Shown: piece after piece, positions 1 through 5,655 of the stretch
Layout: each line of letters opens with the position of its first letter
Numbering within the stretch: the stretch's first letter is position 1
DNA from: Scybalousia_A sp964542225
Lineage (GTDB): Bacteria > Bacteroidota > Bacteroidia > Bacteroidales > P3
Reading direction: 5' to 3'
Length of the DNA: 5,721 nt
Assembly: GCA_964542225.1 (NCBI GenBank)
Contig: CAZITO010000088.1
Span: forward strand, 1 to 5,721
Program-made: the position numbers and the translations under genes
The notes under the pieces: generated by a model
The model's database searches: none
What the model was told of the DNA's origin: nothing
The model's input: the letters and a program-made list of their open reading frames with translations, nothing else

Positions 1-1
1 A

Positions 2-64
2 AGTTTGACAGGTGGTTGTGTTGCTTACAAATTAAGAAAAAACACAAAAAAAGAACAGAAATAA
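2..64 (+). CDS. Possible C-terminal end of an upstream rightward gene (partial)
   Basis: Reading from base 2 there are 20 open codons and then TAA at 62-64. The peptide begins SLTGGCVAYKL and ends in a very basic tail (RKNTKKEQK), the kind of tail often seen after a last membrane helix. The hairpin terminator at 91-132 points the same way and lies 27 bases downstream, which supports a rightward gene ending here. Frame 1 is also open, to TAA at 73-75 (KFDRWLCCLQIKKKHKKRTEIKNT), so the frame is not certain. There is too little sequence to name a family. Confidence 0.3.
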   Translation, partial: SLTGGCVAYKLRKNTKKEQK

Positions 65-90
65 AAAATACTTAAAACACACTTTTAACT

Positions 91-132
91 AAGTCGGCGG
101 ACTTTCTACAAAAAAAGTTTGCCGACTTTTTT
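91..132 (+). terminator. Rho-independent terminator, possibly bidirectional
   Basis: AAGTCGGC (91-98) pairs with GCCGACTT (121-128). The stem continues inward through two G-U pairs and five Watson-Crick pairs (99-105 with 114-120), giving about 15 bp around a loop of about 8 bases, followed by a T-run at 127-132. It would end a rightward transcript entering from the left edge. It also lies 30 bases beyond the stop codon of the leftward methyltransferase gene, so it may serve both, although the T-run on that strand is weaker. Confidence 0.8.
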
Positions 133-161
133 CGTTGTTACTATAAGTTGTAATATTATAG

Positions 162-677
162 TTAAAAAGCAGTATTTTCCAATTCCAACAACTTTTGTTT
201 GACGGCAAGTCCTCCTGCATAACCTGTAAGAGATTTATTGCTACCAATAACGCGATGACAAGGTAAAAAAATAGATATGGAATTTGCACCGACGGCGTTA
301 GCAACAGCACGTACCGCCTTTGGCGAACCTATTTTTTGAGAAAGTTCTTTATAAGAAATAGTTGTGCCAAATGGTATTGAATACAATTTTTGCCATACTC
401 TCTTTTGAAAATCACTTCCCACCAACAACAAAGGCACATCAAAAACCTTACGTTCTTTTGCAAAATACTCTTCAAGTTGTTGCACGGCGTTTTCTATCAA
501 AATGGAATTACCCGCTTTAAACTCGGCTTGTAAGTTACGGGACAAACGATTTTTTACTTGCTTATGATGTTTTCCCGTTATCCAATCACAAAGACAAAGC
601 CTATTTTCAAAACTTCCAAGTATTACTTCTCCATACGGTAGTAGATAAGATTTTATTTCTATAATATTACTTTTCAT
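162..677 (-). CDS. ogt: Methylated-DNA--[protein]-cysteine S-methyltransferase (O6-alkylguanine repair, Ogt type)
   Basis: This suicide repair enzyme moves the alkyl group from O6-alkylguanine in DNA to its own cysteine. The 171-residue product shows the active-site motif PCHRVIG at 139-145, with Cys140 as acceptor. Spacing matches the known family: Tyr109 (ISYKEL), Arg123 as the arginine finger 17 residues before the cysteine, Asn132, Tyr153 in TGYAGG, and Glu167, which completes the Cys-His-Glu relay. The first 80 or so residues form the less conserved N-terminal domain. There is no Ada-type metal-binding domain, so it is a stand-alone repair enzyme. An in-frame ATG 17 codons upstream (726-728) would extend it to 188 residues. 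I chose the inner start because the family match begins there and a Bacteroidota -7 box (700-707) lies inside the extension, leaving a leader of about 15-20 bases. It is divergent from the lipoprotein gene. Confidence 0.93.
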   Translation of the reverse strand: MKSNIIEIKSYLLPYGEVILGSFENRLCLCDWITGKHHKQVKNRLSRNLQAEFKAGNSILIENAVQQLEEYFAKERKVFDVPLLLVGSDFQKRVWQKLYSIPFGTTISYKELSQKIGSPKAVRAVANAVGANSISIFLPCHRVIGSNKSLTGYAGGLAVKQKLLELENTAF

Positions 678-699
678 ATATAGCACAAATTTTCCACTG

Positions 700-707
700 C
701 AAAAATA
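700..707 (-). promoter_or_regulatory. Putative -7 box for ogt
   Basis: On the minus strand this reads TATTTTTG, an exact match to the Bacteroidota TAnnTTTG element, ending 23 bases before the chosen ogt start codon. No clear TTG -33 element is seen 19-21 bases further upstream, so the assignment rests on the -7 box and its position. It would place the transcript start downstream of the alternative ATG at 726-728. Confidence 0.5.
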
Positions 708-807
708 CTGCTTTTTATTATACACCATAAAAAATTATAAGCACAATGCAATAAAGATAATACAATAACGTTTTACATAACATAAATAACTAAAAAATAT
801 AACAAAA

Positions 808-1245
808 ATGAAAAAATTAGTTCTTATGGTCTTAATGGCCTTTTCCCTAATCGCTTGTGAATCACAAGAGAAAAAAGAAATTAACTTTTCTTCACTACCT
901 CAGAAAAGTCAGCAGTTTATCAATCAACACTTTGCTGACAAGACTATTCAAATTATCTTTATGGAGAAGGAAATCTTTGACAAAGACTACGAAGTAATCT
1001 TTGTTGACGGCTCCAAAATAGAATTTAACAAAAATGGAAATTGGAAAGATGTTGAGTGCAAATTCAGCCCGGGAGTGCCTTTGACCTTTATCAAGCAGGG
1101 CATTGTCAGTCTTGTAAGTTCAAGATTTCCATACGCTTTCATTGAGAGCATATCCTTTGAACACAATCGTTACGAGGTTGATTTGAGTAACGATATAGAA
1201 ATGGTGTTTGACTCTGAAGGCAGATTCCTTCGCTACGATGATTAG
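808..1245 (+). CDS. Lipoprotein with two PepSY-like (DUF2874-type) repeats
   Basis: The 145-residue product starts with a basic, hydrophobic signal peptide and a lipobox (LIAC, residues 14-17), so Cys17 should be lipidated. Glu rather than Asp at +2 and the charged stretch SQEKKE after the cysteine suggest the outer membrane, possibly surface-exposed. The mature part is two similar halves: about 30-84 and about 90-145. Each begins with a Pro-containing turn and an amphipathic helix, then beta strands ending in an acidic/Gly turn (DYEVIFVDGSKIEFNKNGNWKD against RYEVDLSNDIEMVFDSEGRF). This is the pattern of the PepSY-like family PF11396, common as small exported Bacteroidota proteins; their biochemical role is not settled. 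No partner gene is adjacent, and the gene appears monocistronic, ending at the terminator at 1268-1303. The family call comes from pattern reading, not a search. Confidence 0.8.
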   Translation: MKKLVLMVLMAFSLIACESQEKKEINFSSLPQKSQQFINQHFADKTIQIIFMEKEIFDKDYEVIFVDGSKIEFNKNGNWKDVECKFSPGVPLTFIKQGIVSLVSSRFPYAFIESISFEHNRYEVDLSNDIEMVFDSEGRFLRYDD

Positions 1246-1267
1246 CAAAAAAAATTAAGTTAAATAC

Positions 1268-1303
1268 AAGCCTCGCAATAATTATGTTGCGAGGCTTTTT
1301 TTT
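1268..1303 (+). terminator. Rho-independent terminator between converging genes
   Basis: An 11-bp perfect stem (1268-1278 with 1287-1297; core GCCTCGCAA/TTGCGAGGC) has an 8-base loop and is followed by eight consecutive Ts (1296-1303). It begins 22 bases after the lipoprotein stop. The T-run overlaps the TAA (1302-1304, minus strand) of the converging acyltransferase gene, so the stem also sits just beyond that gene and may help stop its transcript. The T-tract is poor in that direction. Confidence 0.93.
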
Positions 1304-2324
1304 ATTTTCTCCTTCCAACAAGAATAAACAATAGAGGCTTTAAATACTTATTCATAAACAAATATACAAAATAAGACACCAAGACAGAAAAAATTACAGG
1401 TACAAAATAGGCTATCAATAAAGGTGTTTTACTACCCATTAAATGAATAAGCAAGGGCGTAAAAAGATAAAGTGTGGTTAGAGGATGAATGGCAAAAAGT
1501 AGAAAGACGAAAGAAGTGTTTGGAAATTTGTTTATTTGCTTATTTTTCACAAAAGCAACCGCAAAACAAAACACTCCGACAACCCCGCTAAGCACAAACA
1601 AACAATGAATTAAATAAATATTCTCCGCCTTGTGAAAACTATTGGTTGGAGAAAGGTTGAAAATAAAATCCATAACACCAAAAAACAATACCAAAAGAAA
1701 AATATAAGGTTTTATTTTCCCCAACAAAACAACAATATCTTTTCTCTCTATAGAAAAATATGCTCCAAAAGAAAAAAACAATAAAGGAGTGTCTATAACA
1801 ATTTTCAAATTTAAAAACCAAACAAACAACAATATCAATATGAAAACCGCTTTTGTTTTTCTAATAAGCCAATACAGCACAGGAGATATCAAACACATTA
1901 TCATCAAATCTCTTATATACCAAAATTGAAAAGCCACAGGCATAGGATAGGCAAAGATTTTACCAAGCAACAAGAAAAAATTTTGTTCAAAGCAAATGCT
2001 TTTGAATAAACAATAAAACAAATTCCAAATCAAATAAGGTATAAGAAGAGAAAAAACACGCTTAAAAAGTTTTGTTTTATAATTTTGCAAAGAAAATCGT
2101 CCCAATTTACCAATATCAAAAAAGAAATAATAACCCGAAATAACAAAGAAAGAAGGCACAGCTATACGAGAAATTATTTGAGTAAAGATAAACACAACTG
2201 AGTAAGATAAATGTGTTGTGGGCAAAGTTATCAATACATTGTATTTAACATGTATAACAACCACCAACAACATCAAGGGTAGTCTCAAAAAATTGCAGGC
2301 AGAGGAAAATACCTTATCATTCAT
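1302..2324 (-). CDS. Integral-membrane acyltransferase family 3 (AT3) protein
   Basis: This 340-residue, very hydrophobic protein has about ten predicted membrane segments and fits the acyltransferase-3 family (PF01757), which moves acyl groups, often acetyl, onto surface sugars or other exported molecules. Visible family marks are the first helix ending in an essential-type histidine (LMLLVVVIH, His25), the Arg53 segment RIAVPSFFVISGYYFF (53-68), the cytoplasmic basic patch KRVFSLLIPYLIWN (88-101), FWYIRDL (134-140), and the late segment FLLFAIHPL (274-282). The C-terminus is basic (GRRK). The acceptor cannot be read from sequence. The start lies 25 bases after the stop of the sugar-transporter gene on the same strand with no terminator between them, so the two are probably cotranscribed. 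The pairing suggests a link to sugar or glycan metabolism, but that is inference. It is the most A/T- and Phe/Leu-rich gene here, as expected for a membrane protein. Confidence 0.85.
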   Translation of the reverse strand: MNDKVFSSACNFLRLPLMLLVVVIHVKYNVLITLPTTHLSYSVVFIFTQIISRIAVPSFFVISGYYFFFDIGKLGRFSLQNYKTKLFKRVFSLLIPYLIWNLFYCLFKSICFEQNFFLLLGKIFAYPMPVAFQFWYIRDLMIMCLISPVLYWLIRKTKAVFILILLFVWFLNLKIVIDTPLLFFSFGAYFSIERKDIVVLLGKIKPYIFLLVLFFGVMDFIFNLSPTNSFHKAENIYLIHCLFVLSGVVGVFCFAVAFVKNKQINKFPNTSFVFLLFAIHPLTTLYLFTPLLIHLMGSKTPLLIAYFVPVIFSVLVSYFVYLFMNKYLKPLLFILVGRRK

Positions 2325-2349
2325 ATTTTTCTACCACTTACCGACAAAA

Positions 2350-3726
2350 TTATTTGCCAATCTTGTATCCCTTCAACCCATAAAAACAAAGGTAACAATA
2401 AGAAATCATTGGAATAACAAAAGAATATTTTGTACCAATATTATCTGCCAAAAGCCCTTGCAAAGGAGGTAACAACGCACCTCCCACTATCATCATAATA
2501 AGAATGGAAGAAGCACTTGCCGTTTGTTTTCCCAATCCGTCTATTGCCAAAGTAAAAACATTGCCCCACATAATGGAGTTAAACAAACCCATTGCCAAAA
2601 TACACCATACTGCAACTTGAGGTATCGCTATAAATGAAGAGATAATCAATCCCAAATTGACCATTGCAAAAATACCGAGTGTAAGTGCCGGTTTGCCTTG
2701 ACCAAGATAGAAGAAAACAAAATTAAGTATAATAAAGACAATGAAAAACCAAACTTGATGAAATATCAATCCATGTAAAAAGTAATTAACAAAGAATATA
2801 ATAGCAAAACAGGATACAGCAAGAAGTATCATATAAATCAGTTTCTTTGAGGCTCTATTGTTTGAAAGAGACACCGCCCCCAAAAATCTACCTATCATGG
2901 CTCCACCCCAATAGTAACTAAGAAAGGCAGAAGCAAGACTTTCGGGCTTTTGCAAAGTTTCTTTCATATAAGCAACAAAATTACTACCTATACTTACCTC
3001 AGCACCTACATAGAAAAAAATACCCAAAGCCCCAAAAACCACGTATGGTTTGCGGAATATACTTTCGCCTTGTGTATGCTGTGTTTCTCTCTCTTCACTT
3101 TGGGATATTTTGGTAAGGTATAAGAAAACGGCTACTGCCAATAATAAGCAAGATAAAAACAAATAAGGCATAAAAACAGCGTTGGTTCCCGTTGTATTAT
3201 GAGCAAAATAATCAAAAACAATATACCCACCCAAAGCAGGTCCTAAGGTTGTCCCCAAAGAATTAAAGGCTTGAGTGAGATTTAGTCTTGAAGATGCCGT
3301 TTGTCTATCACCAAGTATGGAAACAAAGGGATTGGCGGCTATTTGCAAAAACGTCAATCCTATCCCCAAAAGAAAAAGAGTAAGCAGAAAAGTTGTAAAA
3401 GAAAGGTTGTTTTTAGCCGTCAGAGCAAACAAGAAACAAGCCACTGCAGCCACTATTAAACCTATTAACAAGGTGTTTTTGTAGCCCAATTTGGTGATAG
3501 GGTCTTTGCCTTTGCGAGCAAAAAGATAAAAAACAAATGCTCCCACAAAATAGGCTCCAAAAAAAGCAAATTGAACTATGTTGGCCTGAAAATGAGTAAG
3601 AGAATAAACGCCTTTAAGATAAGGTATTAAAACATCGTTTAACGAAGTGATAAAACCCCACATAAAAAATAACACCGTAACACTTATCATCGGTACTAAT
3701 GATTTGCTTCTTTGTATATCGCTCAT
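2350..3726 (-). CDS. Sugar:H+ symporter, MFS, FucP/GluP family
   Basis: This 458-residue inner-membrane transporter is close to the usual family length (E. coli FucP is 438), with about 12 membrane segments split by a charged cytoplasmic loop at about 205-225. The first helix carries the FFMWGFITSLND motif (20-31). Asp31 corresponds to the substrate/proton Asp of FucP (Asp46). LQIAANPF (127-134) is the family's signature in helix 4; here Gln128 replaces the Glu of fucose permease (ETAANP), a pattern I associate with glucose/galactose (GluP-type) members, so fucose should not be assumed. Other typical blocks are RLNLTQAFNSLGTTLGP (147-163), GAEVSIGSN (241-249) and GGALLPPLQGLLAD (415-428). It is the first gene of a probable two-gene operon with the acyltransferase 25 bases downstream, and has a -7 box at 3754-3761. 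No sugar kinase, hydrolase or SusCD pair is near, so the substrate stays open. Confidence 0.92.
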   Translation of the reverse strand: MSDIQRSKSLVPMISVTVLFFMWGFITSLNDVLIPYLKGVYSLTHFQANIVQFAFFGAYFVGAFVFYLFARKGKDPITKLGYKNTLLIGLIVAAVACFLFALTAKNNLSFTTFLLTLFLLGIGLTFLQIAANPFVSILGDRQTASSRLNLTQAFNSLGTTLGPALGGYIVFDYFAHNTTGTNAVFMPYLFLSCLLLAVAVFLYLTKISQSEERETQHTQGESIFRKPYVVFGALGIFFYVGAEVSIGSNFVAYMKETLQKPESLASAFLSYYWGGAMIGRFLGAVSLSNNRASKKLIYMILLAVSCFAIIFFVNYFLHGLIFHQVWFFIVFIILNFVFFYLGQGKPALTLGIFAMVNLGLIISSFIAIPQVAVWCILAMGLFNSIMWGNVFTLAIDGLGKQTASASSILIMMIVGGALLPPLQGLLADNIGTKYSFVIPMISYCYLCFYGLKGYKIGK

Positions 3727-3753
3727 TGCAGTATTTTTTTATTTTTATAAGAG

Positions 3754-3761
3754 CAAAAGTA
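3754..3761 (-). promoter_or_regulatory. Putative -7 box for the transporter-acyltransferase operon
   Basis: The minus strand reads TACTTTTG, an exact TAnnTTTG match, 27 bases upstream of the transporter ATG (3726). A convincing TTG is missing 19-21 bases further upstream. It lies between the prs terminator and the transporter start, so the operon need not depend on read-through from prs. Confidence 0.5.
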
Positions 3762-3794
3762 AGAAAAAACTTTCATTTACTTAATCATTATATA

Positions 3795-3832
3795 TAAAAA
3801 ATAGCGTCCTTATTGTATTAAAGAACGCTATT
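3795..3832 (-). terminator. Terminator of prs
   Basis: AATAGCGT (3800-3807) pairs with ACGCTATT (3825-3832), with a further 3-bp CTT/AAG extension after one mismatch (3809-3811 with 3821-3823) and a 9-base loop. On the minus strand the stem runs into TTTTTT (complement of 3796-3801), 20 bases after the prs stop codon. This places the end of the prs transcript before the transporter operon begins. Confidence 0.75.
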
Positions 3833-3852
3833 AACCAATAGTAATAAAAAAA

Positions 3853-4836
3853 TTAAAAACTAAATTTCGTTTGCAATCCTACGTGTTTAACACTTAACTC
3901 AAAAAGGTTTGCTATACTTTCGCAGTACTCTACCCTGCGTATTGCCTCAGCAAACAAAGGAGCCACAGAAAGAACTTTTATTTTCTTGCTCTCACGTTTC
4001 AAAGGTATGGTATCGGTTACCAAAAGTTCTTCTATGGAAGAGGATTCTATTTTTTCTATAGCATCGCCACTCAATACAGGATGTGTTATCATCGCTCTTA
4101 CGCTGTTTGCCCCTTCCTCCTTTATAAGATTGGCAGCCTTGCAAAGAGTGTTTCCTGTATCAACAATATCATCTACCAAAATAACATCCTTTCCTTTAAC
4201 ATCACCTATCAACTGCATAGAAGCAATTGCATTTGGTTTTTCTCTGTGTTTGTAACACATAACAAAGCCGGTACCCAAATTTTTTGCGTAGTCATTAGCA
4301 CGTTTTGTTCCACCTGAATCCGGAGAAGCAAATAACACATTGTCAACATTTGAATATATTCCTCTAAGATACGGAATAAAAATAGAAGAAGCGACCAAAT
4401 GGTCTACAGGAATATCAAAAAATCCTTGTATCTGGTCAGCATGCAAATCTATTGTTATTATACGATTAACTCCGACTACTTGCAAAAGGTCAGCCATAAG
4501 TTTGGCTGCTATAGGAACTCTTGGTTTGTCTTTTCTATCTTGACGCGCAAAACCAAAATAAGGAATAACGGCTATTATACTCTTGGCAGAGGCTCTTTTT
4601 GCAGCATCCACCATCATCAAAAGTTCCATAATATTATCTGATGGTGCAAAGGTGGATTGTATAATAAATACATCCTTTCCTCTAACTCCTTCTTCCAAAG
4701 CCGGTTGAAATTCTCCATCCGCATATTGCAAACATATACTTTTACTAAGAGGCTTTTCGTATATTTTTGCTATTTCCTCAGCCAAATACCTACTTGCCCT
4801 ACAAGAAAACAATACTGTTGTGTCTTTCTGTTCCAT
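3853..4836 (-). CDS. prs: Ribose-phosphate pyrophosphokinase (PRPP synthetase)
   Basis: This cytoplasmic enzyme makes 5-phosphoribosyl-1-pyrophosphate from ribose-5-phosphate and ATP, the precursor for purines, pyrimidines, NAD, histidine and tryptophan. The 327-residue length is close to the class I norm (about 315). Motifs in order: YADGEF (38-43), the ATP-binding stretch FARQDRKDKPR (96-106), the PRPP-synthetase signature DLHADQIQGFFDIPVD (130-145) with His132 for Mg-ATP, SPDSGGTKRA (171-180), and the ribose-phosphate/PRPP loop VDDIVDTGNTL (221-231). All key residues look intact. The C-terminal tail is the divergent part. The start is the ATG at 4834-4836; an ATG at 4851-4853 is out of frame. 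It has its own -7 box (4883-4890) and a terminator at 3795-3832, and appears monocistronic. It is divergent from tRNA-Leu. Confidence 0.97.
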   Translation of the reverse strand: MEQKDTTVLFSCRASRYLAEEIAKIYEKPLSKSICLQYADGEFQPALEEGVRGKDVFIIQSTFAPSDNIMELLMMVDAAKRASAKSIIAVIPYFGFARQDRKDKPRVPIAAKLMADLLQVVGVNRIITIDLHADQIQGFFDIPVDHLVASSIFIPYLRGIYSNVDNVLFASPDSGGTKRANDYAKNLGTGFVMCYKHREKPNAIASMQLIGDVKGKDVILVDDIVDTGNTLCKAANLIKEEGANSVRAMITHPVLSGDAIEKIESSSIEELLVTDTIPLKRESKKIKVLSVAPLFAEAIRRVEYCESIANLFELSVKHVGLQTKFSF

Positions 4837-4882
4837 TATTGAAATTATTTCATCCTTAAAAGTTATAAAAATTAGTAGAGTG

Positions 4883-4890
4883 CAAAGTTA
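4883..4890 (-). promoter_or_regulatory. Putative -7 box for prs
   Basis: The minus strand reads TAACTTTG, an exact TAnnTTTG match, 46 bases upstream of the prs ATG, giving a leader of about 40 bases. The A/T-rich sequence further upstream lacks a clear TTG at the expected distance. The leader is too short and simple for a riboswitch. Confidence 0.5.
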
Positions 4891-4948
4891 CATAAACTAT
4901 TTAAAATATGAAAGAAAATAAAAAAAAGTAAAAAAAAATGATAAAATA

Positions 4949-4980
4949 TTTGGTGGGGTTACAAAAAGTTTATAATTTTG
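4949..4980 (+). promoter_or_regulatory. Bacteroidota-type promoter of tRNA-Leu
   Basis: TTTG at 4949-4952, a 20-base spacer, then TAATTTTG (TAnnTTTG) at 4973-4980 make a full match to the phylum's housekeeping promoter. The -7 box ends 18 bases before the tRNA, so transcription would start about 10-12 bases before the mature 5' end. Runs of A at 4914-4939 lie just upstream and could act as an UP-like element. Confidence 0.85.
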
Positions 4981-4998
4981 CATTCTGAAATCAGACGA

Positions 4999-5082
4999 GC
5001 ATCTGTGGCGGAATTGGTAGACGCGCTAGACTCAAAATCTGGTGTCCGCAAGGGCTTAAGGGTTCAAGTCCCTTCAGATGTA
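4999..5082 (+). tRNA. tRNA-Leu, anticodon CAA
   Basis: This is a class II tRNA reading UUG codons. The acceptor stem is 4999-5005 with 5075-5081, six Watson-Crick pairs plus a terminal G-U at position 1-72. The D-stem GCG/CGC (5008-5010 with 5022-5024) closes the usual GG-containing loop. The anticodon stem is CTAGA/TCTGG (5026-5030 with 5038-5042), and the loop CTCAAAA puts CAA at 5033-5035. The long variable arm has stem GTCC/GGGC with a GCAA loop (5044-5055). The T-arm AAGGG/CCCTT encloses TTCAAGT. The discriminator is A5082, as expected for leucine. CCA is not encoded (CAA follows), so it must be added after transcription. The exact ends depend on accepting the 1-72 wobble pair. Confidence 0.96.
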
Positions 5083-5084
5083 CA

Positions 5085-5119
5085 AAAGAGCAATCAAAAA
5101 GTTTTTGGTTGCTCTTTTT
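5085..5119 (+). terminator. Terminator immediately after tRNA-Leu
   Basis: AAAGAGCAA (5085-5093) pairs with TTGCTCTTT (5109-5117). The stem continues inward through T-G, C-G and several A-T pairs to a loop of about 3 bases, so nearly the whole segment is one hairpin. Five Ts (5115-5119), then A and more Ts, follow. The hairpin starts only 2 bases after the discriminator base, so the 3' trailer of the precursor is almost only the terminator stem. Its symmetry and the TTTT on the other strand mean it could also stop leftward transcription from the non-coding region. Confidence 0.92.
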
Positions 5120-5316
5120 ATTTTTATATTGATTTATAATGCATAAAGTTAAAATAAGCCTGTCCTATAAAGAAAAATTGTTACAACAAGTCATTGACAC
5201 AAACCATGTAAGTAAGAATAAGAAGTTTTAAACACCTCCAACCAATATGCTTATTTTCCTTACAGAATAGTCCCTGTCTGTGATTTATCATAATTTATAA
5301 ACTCATACCGACTTAT

Positions 5317-5506
5317 AAAAGTAGAGTCTTTGCCCTTATGCCAACTTATCACAACTCATAATACCCATACTACCCCCATAAAAAAAACAAAAAGTAACGG
5401 CTTTGCCCTTATAAAACACCCAACGGGTGCGACTTTGCCCCATAAAAACAGGCTGAGAAAGAGCCGAAAAGTAGTGGCTTTGCCCTTATAAAACAGGCTG
5501 TGCCTG
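5317..5506. repeat. Degenerate tandem repeat, about 75 bp period, with mini-hairpins
   Basis: AAAAGTA occurs at 5317, 5390 and 5467, spaced 73 and 77 bases. Each is followed five bases later by CTTTGCCC (5328, 5401, 5478). A fourth CTTTGCCC at 5433 lacks AAAAGTA. Units 2 and 3 share 20 identical bases in a row (5399-5418 and 5476-5495). CCCCATA occurs in units 1 and 2 (5374, 5438), and AAAACAGGCTG at 5445-5455 and 5490-5500. Between cores lie compact hairpins: CACCC-AAC-GGGTG (5417-5429), GGCT-(7)-AGCC (5451-5465) and CAGGC-TGT-GCCTG (5494-5506). Their sequences differ while pairing is kept. Confidence 0.75.
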
Positions 5507-5533
5507 AAATTTAATTGATATACATTTATAAGT

Positions 5534-5564
5534 CAAAAATAAGGGTGCTACTATTGATTATCAA
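5534..5564 (-). promoter_or_regulatory. Orphan leftward promoter-like sequence over a palindrome
   Basis: On the minus strand, TTG (complement of 5562-5564), a 20-base spacer and TATTTTTG (5534-5541) match the Bacteroidota promoter consensus in both boxes. The -33 TTG is the end of the odd palindrome TTGAT-T-ATCAA (5554-5564), which could be an operator. Transcription would start near 5527 and run through the tandem repeat toward the hairpin at 5085-5117; no ORF lies there. A chance match is possible in A/T-rich DNA. Confidence 0.35.
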
Positions 5565-5655
5565 CTACTTAACCTTTTTCGAGGGGTCAAAATCGGGCAA
5601 AAATCGTGGTTTTCAGCGTTTTCGAGCGGTTTTTTGAGGAAAAAATTTTTTCTTA

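Noticed and set aside
678..728. 17-residue N-terminal extension of the methyltransferase
   Set aside because: It does not resemble the family N-terminus and contains a promoter-like -7 box; the inner ATG at 675-677 fits the family better.
3986..4543. Plus-strand open frames opposite prs, and similar ones opposite the transporter at 2218-2472 and 3275-3484
   Set aside because: They lie antisense to well-conserved genes, have no family-like sequence and no promoter or terminator of their own.
4837..4882. Riboswitch or attenuator in the prs leader
   Set aside because: The predicted leader is only about 40 A/T-rich bases with no stable hairpin.
5208..5263. Imperfect inverted repeat (GTAAG...AATAAG with CTTATT...CTTAC)
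   Set aside because: The arms differ in length, pair mainly through A-T with an uneven interior, and enclose a 27-base loop; this is not clearly above chance in this DNA.
5317..5506. CRISPR array
   Set aside because: The repeated cores are short and degenerate, spacing is irregular (73, 32 and 45 bases between the CTTTGCCC cores), the spacers are related to each other, and no cas gene is present.
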